From assembly GCA_004194705.1 (NCBI GenBank), contig SADC01000879.1, forward strand, positions 5,001-69,000: DNA of 64,000 bases, read 5' to 3'. Every line of letters begins with the position of its first letter. Position 1 is the first letter of the stretch. A model generated the notes under the pieces. That model did not search any database, was not told where the DNA came from, and saw only the letters and a list, made by a program, of their open reading frames with translations. This DNA is from Ditylenchus dipsaci. Its lineage: Eukaryota; Nematoda; Chromadorea; Rhabditida; Anguinidae. The translations under genes were made by a program, and so were the position numbers. Below are positions 42,800 through 52,494 of this stretch, piece after piece.

Positions 42800-42931
42800 A
42801 TGGAAGAAGATGAGCGCCTAAACTTTGAAGCTATTGAAAAGGCGGCAGAAGCGGCACAAAGGGTGGAAAGGCATAAAGGACAGAAATACTCATCTCCAGT
42901 CAAAGCTTCTACGAATTTTACTTTTATTTGA
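42800..42931 (+). pseudogene. Terminal exon relic, intact frame
   Basis: A 43-residue frame, MEEDERLNFEAIEKAAEA then QRVERHKGQKYSSPVKAS and TNFTFI, homologous to 22288-22416. Here the frame has no internal stop. Helical and charged, likely the end of a larger protein, possibly a transposase. No upstream exon seen. Confidence 0.45.
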
Positions 42932-42996
42932 TCTTGTTAAAAGGTGTAAAAAAACTGAGTGTGTAAAAGTTGTTTTAAGCTTATTGCATGCTATTA

Positions 42997-43477
42997 CGGT
43001 CAAACCTCGATATGGTGGCCCCCTTGGGGACAGGCCTAAGAGGGGTGCACTTGATCAAATGGGCCACTCGATTTTTTAAAACTTTTAGAACTTAGGAGGT
43101 CCCTATATCCATGTTTAACTGCACAATTCAATTTTTGCTAAGCTGATACCCACTCAAGTTCGTTCCCGCCTCTGATTTGACACTTATTGCCCCAATTTTA
43201 AAAATGTTTTAGTATTTCTGATTAGCTGATCTAGCCTGGAATATCAAAAAGATCCTGATTTTGCCGTCCGATTTTTCAAAAATTTCACATCTCGTCTGGG
43301 CCACTATATTGGCGATTTCAATTAGCAGGGGCACGCGTGTGGGCCACTATATTGGAGGGGCACTATGTTGTAGCCCGCTATAATGGGGGGTCATTTATCT
43401 ACATTTGAGATTTAACGAACCAAATAGGTCTCAGAGGGCCACTATATTGCAGGGGCAACCTTATCGAGATTTGACTG
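42997..43477. mobile_element. Tigger-like element
   Basis: A 481-bp element CGGTCAAACCTCGATATGG ... CTTATCGAGATTTGACTG with TA on both sides; the first terminal A is mutated to G. Repeats GGGCCACTATATTG. Non-coding. Confidence 0.75.
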
Positions 43478-44130
43478 TACTAATAATTGTTAATAGATAA
43501 AGTGGCAATAAATTATTATCTGAATTGAAAAAGACAAAGACTTAAAAGCTAGAGCTTATTACTGGAGTTCGGTACCGGATACCGAGTATCGACCGCATTG
43601 TTTTAAAAAACACCCATAAATTTTGCATTTAGCTTTTAAAATAAATAATTTGTTAATTGTTAAAAAAATCTTAAATAGACTCTTTTTTGGTTGTAAGGTT
43701 GTATGACTGAGTATCGACGTTATATTTTTTAGTTGACTCTTTTGAAAAACGAAAATTTTTCGCGATGCCATAGAATAGTAATTCCGAAAAAATTAGGTGA
43801 AAAACCCTGATTGCACGATTTTTGCTATTTTCAATACAAGATTTTTAGGACCCATCAGCTAGTTACTGCGACATATATTTAGTTTTGCAAACTCTAACGG
43901 ATGAGTTCAGAGGAGTATCGGTTCCTGGGATAGAAAGACAATTGGAGCGGGGCTGGTTACGCCGTCGCGGTATCACCTTCTCAGTAGTCGCCGTCACAAA
44001 TTTCGTCTTTGACGAAGTGCGCCGGCGCATGATTCACTATTGACACAATTTGGCTTCAGCTTGCTTTCCTGTTGCCGAAATTCGCATTCTAACAAAATTT
44101 GCTTAGTTCCACTAACCAAAGCTAAATCTG
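43478..44130. other. No recognised feature
   Basis: AT-rich DNA, no repeats or frames of interest. Confidence 0.3.
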
Positions 44131-44133
44131 GAT

Positions 44134-44364
44134 TTGATCTGGATTTTTTTCACGGATTTGGCAAAAAATAGCAAAGACAAAAATTGCCAAGACGTTGATT
44201 TTAGTCAACAGCAAATTAAGCTGGCGGCATATTTGTCAAAAGGTGAATACTTTGACGGCGAATCAGCCCTGGCCCTGCCGATTCTCACAGCATTGTTTAT
44301 CTCAGTCATTGCTATTCTATTTCTAGTTTACCACTCTTCCCTGCAGTCCACCTTTCTTTGGTGA
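44134..44364 (+). CDS. Small hydrophobic open frame, unrecognised
   Basis: A 76-codon frame whose second half reads YLSKGEYFDGESALALPILT then ALFISVIAILFLVYHSSL, one predicted membrane helix, before a stop. Could be a last exon with an acceptor CAG near 44210. No family recognised and no homologous copy in the window. Confidence 0.25.
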   Translation: MIWIFFTDLAKNSKDKNCQDVDFSQQQIKLAAYLSKGEYFDGESALALPILTALFISVIAILFLVYHSSLQSTFLW

Positions 44365-44934
44365 CTTTGCTCCATCCTCTCCCCGATTAATTTCTGTCTG
44401 AGGCGGGGACTACTGTTGCAATGAAATGAACAATTAAATCTGTGACAATTGCTGTGTGATTGACAATGGGCACTGTAGTGAAGAAAAAAATAAAGGCACT
44501 TTCACACTAGCGCTCAGATTAACTCCCGCACCCGCACTCGCTATGTAAACACTGAAATCCAACACCCAAACTATTCAGATCAGGCGGATACACATCCCCA
44601 AGGCAATCCACCCAAAAAACGTGGCATATTTCAGGTTTTTAGCAAACCGCATCAATTTGTGCCGTTTTTTTATACTGTAGGTTCCAGTAAAAAACTATGC
44701 TCAAATCTCACCTTTTAAGGCATTTAATGGTGTACAGGTATCTTTTTCTGGTGGATTGCCTTGGGGGACCAAGGCAAAAACTCAAATTTTGGTCAAAATT
44801 TTCAATGATATGACATGGCCACTTTTTGGTCAACGTGGTCGTCCTAGAGTTGAACATATAAATAATATCTTAGCATCATATTCTTGCACAGGGGAAGAGT
44901 TACAAAACCCATTACGCAGAATATTTGTTAAGAA
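44365..44934. other. No gene; CCAAGG palindrome
   Basis: About 44757-44800 holds TTGCCTTGGGGGACCAAGGC with CTCAAATTTTGGTCAAAATT after it, a phrase also seen near 12.8, 52.37, 53.75 and 54.5 kb. Probably the end of a further MITE family. The remainder has no feature. Confidence 0.4.
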
Positions 44935-45110
44935 GCTGAGTGTTGAGATATGGCCTTCCCTATAAACTAAATGTTTGAAAAGATGACCAAATGATTGTAT
45001 ATATAAGTAAAGGATCGAATAACCATTTAGGATGTGGGTTTTTTTGCGACCCATCGACTCAACAATATGACTCACCTATAAATATTGTCTATTATCAACT
45101 ATTTAGGCGA
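44935..45110 (-). repeat. Dispersed repeat, inverse of 19880-20070
   Basis: TGTTGAGATATGGCCTTCC, AAAGATGACCAAATGATTG, AACCATTTAGGATGTGGG and TTGCGACCCATCGACTCAAC mirror the 19.9-kb repeat. Confidence 0.6.
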
Positions 45111-45411
45111 CTCCCACTCAGGATTGTTTAAGCGCCGGCTACCCGGCGGAGCGCCGGCTAAGCGCCGGCGCCTTAAGCGCCGGCGCTTAGCTGGCGCCGG
45201 CGCTTATTTTGAAAACGGCGGAGCGCCGGCTCAGCGCCGGCGCTTATTCTAAAACCGGGGGAGCGCCGGCTAAGCGCCGGCGCCTTAAGCGCCGGCGCTT
45301 AGATGGCGCCGGCGCTTATTTTGAAAACGGCGGAGCGCCGGCTAAGCGCCGGCGCTTATTCTGAATCCGGCGGAGCGCCGGCGCTTATTCTGTAACCGGC
45401 AGTGTTTTCAT

Positions 45412-45715
45412 AATTGACACTGACATTGACACTGACACTAACGTCAGGCTGACATCTAAAATGACACTAACAATGACATTGACATCTGACACTGACATGA
45501 CATTTAAAATGACACTAACATGACACTAAATGTCAGTGTCAGTGTCATTTTAAATGTCATGTCAGTGTCAGTGTCAACATGACGTCAGTGTCAGTGTCAA
45601 TGTCAGTGTCAGTTTAAATGTCAGTGTCATTTTAGATGTCAGTGTCATTTTAAATGTCAGTGTCAGTTTAAATGTCAGTTTTTAAGTGACATGTCAGTTT
45701 TAAATTGACATGTTC
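45412..45715. repeat. TGACACTGACAT subterminal array, left
   Basis: About 300 bp of TGACACTGACATTGACAC-type units, switching orientation near 45535 (AATGTCAGTGTCAGTGTC), so the array alone is palindromic. Matches the right array in inverse order. Confidence 0.85.
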
Positions 45716-45892
45716 CTTTGTGTCATGCCATTTAGGTGATTTTTGAGGTTTCCGCATCTATTTGTTTCTTTGTTTGATTTTTAGTTATGTCATTGTATAT
45801 TCCAGCCTTTATTCTTTAAGATCTCTGCAGTATATGCCATAGTGTTTTAGTTACTCTTCGCTCTCATATTTCTATCAAGCAAAACTGCTCCC

Positions 45893-46318
45893 GGCAGCGA
45901 CAAAGGTGTAAAAGGACTCGGCAAAGGAGGAGCAAACAGCCATCGCAAAGTTTGCTCGTTCTCATTTTACTTCAATCACAGCATTTATGCGAGTGTTTTT
46001 TTTTCAGATCCTGCTCGACCACATTCAGGGGATCACGAAGCCTTCTATCCGTCGTCTGGCCCGTTATGGTTGGCTTTTTTGAGTCAAGCGCATCTCCGGT
46101 CAGATCTACGAAGAAACTCGCAGCGTGCTCAAGACATTCTTGGAGAACGTGATCCGCGACGCCGTTATCTACACCGAGCACGCCAAGCGCAAGACGGTTG
46201 GTTCATTCTCACCCTTCTCATCCGTCCAGTTACTCTTTAATTGTTGTAGGTTACCGTCATGGATGTGGTCTATGCTCTGAATCGCCAGGGCAAAACACCC
46301 CATGGCTTTGGTGAATGA
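45893..46318 (+). pseudogene. Histone H4, three exons, broken
   Basis: Exon 1 (about 45893-45949): GSDKGVKGLGKGGANSHRK, aligning to the H4 tail. Intron 45950-46007 ends TTTTTTTTTCAG. Exon 2 (46008-46196): ILLDHIQGITKPSIRRLAR, then [20 protein letters not shown] and [18 protein letters not shown]. Intron 46197-46249 (53 bp, GT...AG). Exon 3 (46250-46318): [20 protein letters not shown] then GE and TGA. Length and order match H4 (about 102 residues), which normally wraps DNA with H3. Faults: no ATG near the start, and an extra LF-stop (CTTTTTTGA) between RYGW and VKRIS. Several conserved tail residues differ. H4 genes of animals normally lack introns; here there are two. The 3' stem-loop follows. 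Identification is secure; function is doubtful. Confidence 0.88.
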
Positions 46319-46390
46319 ATCGCTGCTGCTGTCCAGAATTTCTCCTAGTTATCTATTGTATTCGTTATGATCTTTACGTTATTGTTACTT

Positions 46391-46429
46391 CAAACGCACT
46401 TTTTAGTGCTCTGTTGTTTTTCGAATAAA
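46391..46429 (+). promoter_or_regulatory. Histone-type 3' stem-loop and AATAAA
   Basis: CAAAC, then GCACT-TTTT-AGTGC, a 5-bp stem with a 4-base loop, lies 73 bases after the H4 stop, where replication-dependent histone mRNAs carry their processing stem-loop. An AATAAA signal follows at 46424-46429. The loop and the CAAA flank fit the histone pattern; the stem is one pair shorter than the usual six. Confidence 0.6.
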
Positions 46430-47579
46430 GAATCCCGTTTGAGCTGTTTTTCTTTTGGCACATGTCCTTTTTGTGGGTTATGAGATTTGATTACGATGGG
46501 GGAAAGCTTGAACAGCAGTCTAACCAGGGAGCATTCTGATGTGTCATTTTTCAAAAGCCTCATTGAGAGTTTTTTTACAGCGTGAAAACGTGAAAATGTT
46601 TTCAACGTGAAAAGCACACTTCTATAATGAAGCGCTGCCCCTTTTAGATGTCACTTAAAGAAATCCGGGAGACAGGGCTCCCCTAGTTCCGAAAAACCAT
46701 GACGGGTATCAAGGGTTTTAAGCCTTTTCGGGAATATTTCATATTATTCATGATTTTGAGTTTCTAACGCTTTTTCGGACATAGCTATTTACACCAGGAT
46801 ATTATGATTTTACGGTTATTATATGGTTGGTGTATGACTGAACTCAATTACTAGTGATATTTTCCAAACCAAGCGGGTCTCCTTTTATTACTTTGAGTGT
46901 TCAGAGCCAAAAAATTTTTACAATGATCAAAACCACCAAAACTTTAGATATGTTACTCATACATATTTAACATATCTAAGATTGAGGTAGTTTTGACAAC
47001 GTGAGAAGTTTTCGCGTACTGTTCACCCAATGAGTTAAGACGATATACGAAAGGTTCTAGACAATGAAGGTGATATCAAGACTACTAAGGGTATATCAGG
47101 GCCAAAAGAGTAGTTCAAGACTATTAATAGTATATCAGATCCATTGAGGGTGGGCCTGGGCTTTTAAGGGCAGAAGCGGACTGCTGAATGTTGCCTTGAA
47201 AAGTGTTTTGCAAGATTTACGAAAACTGAAAATACCATCAAAACGTAATTTTACTACTGTAAAACCATCTATAGAATGCTCGAATTGGTGCAGAAACAAA
47301 TTTCGGAACTCAAAAGCGAGAACAAATTTGATCTAAGTGAACGACTACTTTGTTTTTTTATTACATGGGACATCCAGCGAAACTGCGGTTGGTGCAAAGA
47401 AAATGTTTGAATTACCTTTGACCTCCTCGCGGCCAAATATCAGCACACTCCACATTGCGAGGGATAGAATAACATGCAGTACATGATGTGGTATTAAGAA
47501 CAACCAAAGAGACACATGAGCGTAGTTTTGCGCAAAAATTAAAATAAAAAAGCGACGAGAACTGGCTATACACCGAAAC

Positions 47580-47898
47580 TGACATGTCAACTTAAAACTG
47601 ACATGTCAGTTAAAAACTGACATTTAAACTGACACTGACATTTTAAATGACACTGACATGTCAATTTAAAACTGACATGTCAGTTAAAAACTGACATTTA
47701 AACTGACACTGACATTTTAAATGACACTGACATGTCAATTTAAAACTGACATTGACACTGACACTGACGTCATGTTGACACTGACACTGACATGACATTA
47801 AAAATGACACTGACACTGACATTAAATGTCAGTGTCAATGTCATTGTCAGTGTGATGTCATTTAGTCAGTGTTAGTGTCAGATGTGATGTCAATTATG
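47580..47898. repeat. TGACACTGACAT subterminal array, right
   Basis: Mirror array of 45412-45715, with AAAACTGACATGTCAGTT units on the inner side and GACACTGACACTGACGTC on the outer side. Confidence 0.85.
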
Positions 47899-47915
47899 AA
47901 AACACTGGTAACCGG

Positions 47916-48372
47916 GAGCGCTTGGCATACAAAAAGGTAAAAAACGTAGGTAGTCTAAGAATACAAACATTTACTTTTTAACGTTCTTTCATAAAAAGGT
48001 CCCCTTTTTGTTACCTTAACCTCCCAATACAGCCTTAATCCCTTCAAAATTCAAAAACGCCAATGGCAAATTTTTCAAATTTTAAATAAAAAACCATGAC
48101 ACCCACCCTGTGGTTCGAATTTTTTTCTCAGAATAAAAAAACACGCGGCTTTCTCATGAAATCGGGTCGAGAAACACGAATATGATGTTATCTCCTAAAC
48201 CTGATCACTTCCCGTGTGGGGGATTCTATAGTACAACCTTATAAGCTCTCTGATAAATATTTTTTGCTTGATATACTACACTATAAGTTGTAAAATGGGG
48301 TTGCAAAAAAAATGGGAAATTTTCAAAAATATTCGTTTGAAAAAATCTAAAGAGAAAATATTCAGAAGAGAG
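47916..48372. other. Interior of the outer GC-rich element
   Basis: AT-rich DNA between the hAT insertion and the right GC-rich unit. Contains CCTCCCAATACAGCC, a phrase also in the C-tract palindromes. No gene. Confidence 0.35.
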
Positions 48373-48593
48373 CAGGATTGTTTAAGCGCCGGATACCCGG
48401 CGGAGCGCCGGCTAAGCGCCGGCGCCTTAAGCGCCGGCGCTTAGCTGGCGCCGGCGCTTATTTTGAAAACGGCGGAGCGCCGGGTCAGCGCCGGCGCTTA
48501 AGCGCCGGCGCTATAAGCGCCGGCGCTCCGCCGGCGCTTGAACAATCCTGCTCCCACTCGCTCCCAAAATTTTAGTGAATATTTTTAGGACAC

Positions 48594-48776
48594 TTGTCCA
48601 GCTCTCGCAGCAGTGTCGGTTTGACCACCCTTCATGATCTCTTGCTCCATCGTACCAAGGCAGACTGTTGCTCCCACTCCAACAATAACAACAGCTACAT
48701 TGTCAACTGCCATCCAGCCCCACTTGTTGAGTCTCCAATGTACGCAAAACTCCACTGCGCACCCTCCGGGGCATAG
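48594..48776 (+). pseudogene. Cysteine-rich fragment, related to 26.3 kb
   Basis: Frame reads SSSRSSVGLTTLHDLLLHRT then KADCCSHSNNNNSYIVNCHP and APLVESPMYAKLH, cut off by the hairpin repeat at about 48756. Same frame as the 26.3-kb fragment across 25 residues. No start or splice signal seen. Confidence 0.35.
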
Positions 48777-48905
48777 TGGGCTTGGTTGCTTGGGTTGAGA
48801 TGCGCATAAAAAATTTTGATCTTCGCCAAAAAAAATTGGATACCCTTCCCACCGAGGGCGCAGGCGGCTTTGGGGCTTGAGATTGAGATGCGCATAAAAA
48901 GATGC
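48756..48905 (+). repeat. GC-core hairpin repeat, rearranged fragments
   Basis: CACCCTCCGGGGCATAGTGG, GTTGAGATGCGCATAAA, then a second GAGGGCGCAGGCGGC block with GAGATTGAGATGCGCATA. Two damaged copies back to back, without the CCAGAGTTTATT tail. Confidence 0.5.
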
Positions 48906-49044
48906 GCATAATTGCCATTTACACTTCGTTTGGTCAACAATATTGTGGATTTTTCGGAAAATTTACGGAACTTCCCGGGGAAACTTTCCAATAGTCAACC
49001 CTAGCTTAATTCGTTTAAGATAGTTTTTAGTCTGAAATGTTTTC
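48906..49044. other. End of a hAT-like element
   Basis: TTTACGGAACTTCCCGGGG, AAACTTTCC and AGTCAACCCTA resemble the right end of the 33.0-kb element. No left partner. Confidence 0.35.
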
Positions 49045-49615
49045 ATTAAATTTTTACGAACAGAGCTTTGCGGACGAGGTTCTGTGCCTCAACTTTTGTG
49101 GATCAAATCTTGCGGACGAACATTTTCGGACGAGGGTTCGCGGACGATATATACAGGGTGTGTCAGAATTACGCGCACATTTTTTCAAACAAAGTTTTTG
49201 TGGCATTGGGTTGTTTCTATTAATTTTTTTAACATTTTCCAAAAGTTAACCATTAATTTTCTAGCTGAAATTCTTAGCTACAAATGAGTGGTTAACTTCG
49301 TAAATAGGGTTAACAGATTGATATCAAAGAACACAATGCCGCAAAAACTTTGTGATAAAAATGCTTGTAATTCTGACACAGGCTTTATAACTAGATCTTT
49401 CTCATTCTGCAAGATTTCCTAGACCTCAATCGAAGTCGCTCAGTCGCAGTCACATTGCGTCCGAAAATTTCGTTCGCAAGTATTGATCCGCAAAAGTCGT
49501 TCACAAATCTTCGCCCGCAAAATTTGGTCACAAATCTCCGTCCGCAAATTTTCGTCCGCAAAATTTAGTCCGCAAGCGTTGCGTCCGCTAAATGTTGACC
49601 GCAAGTCTGGCAACA
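49045..49615. repeat. Inverted GCGGACGAA / TTCGTCCGC arrays around a mariner MITE
   Basis: 49060-49150 repeats TTTGCGGACGAGG-like units; 49455-49610 repeats the inverse (TTTCGTCCGCAAAATTT, CGTCCGCTAAATG). They flank the mariner-type MITE at 49154. Terminal bases and duplication of the outer element are unclear. Confidence 0.55.
49154..49384. mobile_element. Mariner-type MITE, right end eroded
   Basis: TA then CAGGGTGTGTCAGAATTACG at the left; TTGTAATTCTGACACAGGC near 49380 is the decayed inverse end. Related to the complete copy at 6719-6975. Confidence 0.6.
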
Positions 49616-49624
49616 CAAAATGAG

Positions 49625-49860
49625 GGGCGTAATCGTTTCGCCAATAAAACTTTCGCCAATGCGATCTCTTCGCCAATTGCATCTTTTCGCCAATGAGATC
49701 ACTTCGCCAATGCATCTTTTCGCCAATGAGATCACTTCGCCAATGCATCTTTTCGCAATGGAATCTTTCGCCAATGGCATCTTTTCGCCAATGAGATCAC
49801 TTCGCCAATGCATCTTTTTGCTAATGGCATCTTTTCGCCAATAGACTCTTTTCGCGTATA
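49625..49860. repeat. Left TTCGCCAATG array
   Basis: About 13 units in the order GCGATCTC, TTGCATCTT, GAGATCAC, GCATCTT after each TTCGCCAAT. Spacing is 15-18 bp and varies, unlike a CRISPR array. Confidence 0.85.
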
Positions 49861-49929
49861 CTCTTGATTTCTTTGGCAAATAAGCGGCGAGAAGTGTAAA
49901 TGTCATATAATTCTTTAAATGGGGTACAC

Positions 49930-49985
49930 ATCCAATAGCGAATAGATGATCTCTCAGGTTCGATTCCAGTGGGTGCATGACCTAT
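49930..49985 (+). other. tRNA-like B-box fragment
   Basis: TCTCAGGTTCGATTCCAGTG resembles a tRNA T-arm, with GGGTGCA after it, but no A box, D-arm or anticodon arm can be folded upstream. Probably a SINE or tRNA relic. Confidence 0.2.
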
Positions 49986-51424
49986 TTTTTTACTCTATAT
50001 TTTTTAGTAAATTCACTGACTAATGAGGTCAAAAACTGTCTAAGAATTGATTGGAATCATTTCCAGCCCTGCTTTACTGTCACCAAATGCCCTAATTTGC
50101 GATTTCGTGCAAATGACCATCCAAATGAAAGGAAACCATCCAAAATGATGCGTAGTTAGTTTTATATTGCCTCAACCTGCACCAGTTTTATTTATTTGTC
50201 GAGACGTTTAGTAACTTTCTAGGATGAGAATTTCACAAGGATCAGATAGAAAATTTTCTACGCAACAATCACTTCAGAAAAGTGGGTAGTAAGCAAAGTT
50301 TTTACCAAGGAAGAAAATATTATTTTTGAGGGGTAGGATTTCGGTATTATTAGGGAACTGACGTTTTTTTGCACGTTTTTGACGTTTTTTTTATTTACAT
50401 GATAATTTACAATCAAATACTGAAAATGACGTCAGAAAGCAGAGCTACAATTTGAGTATGAGCTTATAAATAACCATGTAAATTAAAATTGCAAAATCAT
50501 GCCAGATCCAAAATAATAACGAAAAGTTCCAGGAAAGCCCTGTGTAGAATGGCATGGATTTGGACATCCTACAATGTTTCTTAAATTTTAGCTCTGAATA
50601 AATGTAATTTTTTTCTCTGTTTGATAGCTCAAATCAAAGCCTAGAATCTTGGCTACATTTTGGTATATTGAACGTGTAAATTGCCGAAAAAAGTCAGAAA
50701 AATATCGACCAAGAAGAGACTCTCAAAGGAGACTCTCTAGTCAAGAAAAGACTCTCAAAAACCATCAATTTTCGGCAATTTAGCCTATGTTAGCCTAGAT
50801 AAAAGCTTCAACAGTTGTAAAAGCCTGCGCTGATCATCTTATTAGATATAAAAGAGTGTTAAGATCATTTTGACAGAAAATTTGTGAATTAAAAGAGACA
50901 AAAACGGGACAGGAGCCCTCAAGTAACACCTCCCCCCAAAGAGTATTTTTCTCAAGGCTGACTTTGTTCACTTTTCACCCATTTAACAGCTTTTGAGCCC
51001 ACGAAACCGAATGTATTTGCCGCTTTGCGCCAGAGACTAACACACTACTCATTGCAAAGGATTGGTGTGAAAAAAAATCGAGGGATGTGAAAATAGTGGG
51101 ATTGACAACGGTCTGATAGTGGTGAAATGCCGTTTTGTAAGGTATTTTTTGAGTTTTATTAAAATCGAGTTTGGCTAATATCAATCATTTCCCAATATTC
51201 GAAAAATACCACACAAAACATATTTTACTATCATCAAACCATCTTCAGCATGTCCGTATTTCACGTCAAAATCTTTATTTTTGTACTCAGAACCCAAAAT
51301 GTCACTTTTTGACCAAATGTCCTTAATTTCAAAATTTGAGTTCGGAGCCGTGATTATCTAGTAGAAATGAAGTTGGATCATAGAAAAACATTTCAAATTT
51401 GAAAGGTTTTTTACAAGACGAAAA

Positions 51425-51750
51425 TATTACTACCCGGGTACCATTACACTACTGAGTGCCTCAACATGCGTACTACCACCTAAGTTCCCCGATCTGGCTA
51501 TTACCACCTCGGTACCACTACCTGGGTACCACTTTTAGGTACTAGTACCTGAGTAACACCACCTGGGTATTACCATCAGGGTACCACTACCTGTGCACCA
51601 CCATGTGGGTAATTTGTGTGTATCTATGCTGTTACCAAAAAATTTTTACCTAGATAACCGCTCACTAAAAAATCTCTTACCAAAATTACCTCTTACCAAA
51701 AAAATTTCTTACCAAAACGACCTGGTAATAAAATGACCTCTTACCAAATT
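51425..51750. repeat. TACCACTACCTGGGTACC repeats and TTACCAAAA repeats
   Basis: 51430-51620 holds about ten degenerate 18-20-bp units of GTACCACTACCTGGGTACC; 51650-51750 holds units of CTCTTACCAAAAAAATTTC. Both are inside the array-bounded element. The region 49990-51420 has no gene I can support. Confidence 0.65.
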
Positions 51751-51869
51751 GGCGATTATATTTAGGTATACAACTGAAAAACAATTAGTTGCAGAAAAAA
51801 AGTTCTGGAGAAAATTGCGAGATCAAAAAAAAACGCAAAGAAATAACACAAAACGACAAAAAACAACTG

Positions 51870-52031
51870 CCGTATTTCCTCTAATTTAGCCTCCTCTCTA
51901 ATTTAGCCGACCACCCCCCCCCTCCCTCTTTTTGACTAGAACTTCAGAGTTAGGGCCATTTTTAATTTACGATTCCAAGATTTTGGGCACCCGAAAAATT
52001 CAGCCCCGGGGCTAAATAAGCTGAAATACGG
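51870..52031. mobile_element. CCGTATTT-family MITE, short
   Basis: CCGTATTTCCTCTAATTTAG and GCTAAATAAGCTGAAATACGG form the ends; TA follows on the right, TG precedes on the left. Internal text GCCTCCTCTCTAATTTAGCC repeats the end. Confidence 0.65.
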
Positions 52032-52132
52032 TATAAAATAAAACTTTGAAATTCCAATTCAATATCTAGAACGCAATGTTTCCGTTCAGGACCAAAAAGT
52101 TCGAAATAGCTTGTTTTTAAAATCGGCTCAAT

Positions 52133-52230
52133 TCCCTGGCTCGATTTTTCATGGCTCAATTTTCCCGGTTCAATTTTCCCGAATCAATTTTCCCCGGCTC
52201 AATTTTCCCGGCGCAATTTTCCCGACACCA
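52133..52230. repeat. CGGCTCAATTTTCCC tandem repeat
   Basis: Six to seven units of about 15-16 bp (CCCGGCTCAATTTTCC with small changes), followed at 52252-52320 by a fragment of the hairpin repeat (GTATGCATACCAGAGTTT, TATGCGGTAGACCC). Confidence 0.7.
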
Positions 52231-52494
52231 CACAAGTCACTTGAAAAGGACTTTAGATACATAAAAAGTGTATGCATACCAGAGTTTTTCTATGCGGTAG
52301 ACCCAGTTAACAATACTATGTTCAAATTCTACTTTTTGGGGTATCCAGGTACCTTTTTAGGTTAAATGATCTTGGTCCCCCAAGGTAAAAAGTCAAATTT
52401 TGGTCAAAAAAATATTTTTTCAAAAGCTGAGAAAAAGTTTTTTCCCGGCTTTTTTCACATTTTCTACACATTTTTGACCCTAAAACATACATAC

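Larger units (their letters stand above)
45400..47907. mobile_element. hAT-type element carrying a histone H4 gene
   Basis: A 2508-bp element, CAGTGTTTTCATAATTGACA at the left and its exact inverse at the right, flanked by the 8-bp duplication GTAACCGG (45392-45399 and 47908-47915). CAGTG ends plus an 8-bp duplication are classical hAT features. Subterminal DNA consists of long TGACACTGACAT arrays, inverted at the other end. No transposase is recognisable. The interior holds an intron-containing histone H4 gene (45893-46318) with 3' processing signals, and a dispersed repeat shared with 14.9 kb. Confidence 0.9.
45119..48550. mobile_element. Outer element with GCGCCGGC arrays and 8-bp TSD
   Basis: Starts CAGGATTGTTTAAGCGCCGG and ends GGCGCTTGAACAATCCTG; both outer flanks are the identical octamer CTCCCACT (45111-45118 and 48551-48558). 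The ends are arrays of AAGCGCCGGCGCTTA and GGCGGAGCGCCGGC units, very GC-rich. Another copy of the left end (CAGGATTGTTTAAGCGCC) occurs inside at 48373, so the right 178 bp is itself a palindromic MITE-like unit. A second hAT-type element has inserted at 45400-47907. The 8-bp duplication fits the hAT superfamily. Confidence 0.75.

Noticed and set aside
49625..49860. CRISPR-like array of TTCGCCAATG units
   Set aside because: Units and spacers are too short and irregular, the sequence is eukaryotic, and the mirror array at 52845-53091 with an 8-bp duplication shows these are transposon ends.
49930..49985. tRNA gene on the plus strand
   Set aside because: A B-box-like GGTTCGATTCC is present but the A box and the other arms are missing.
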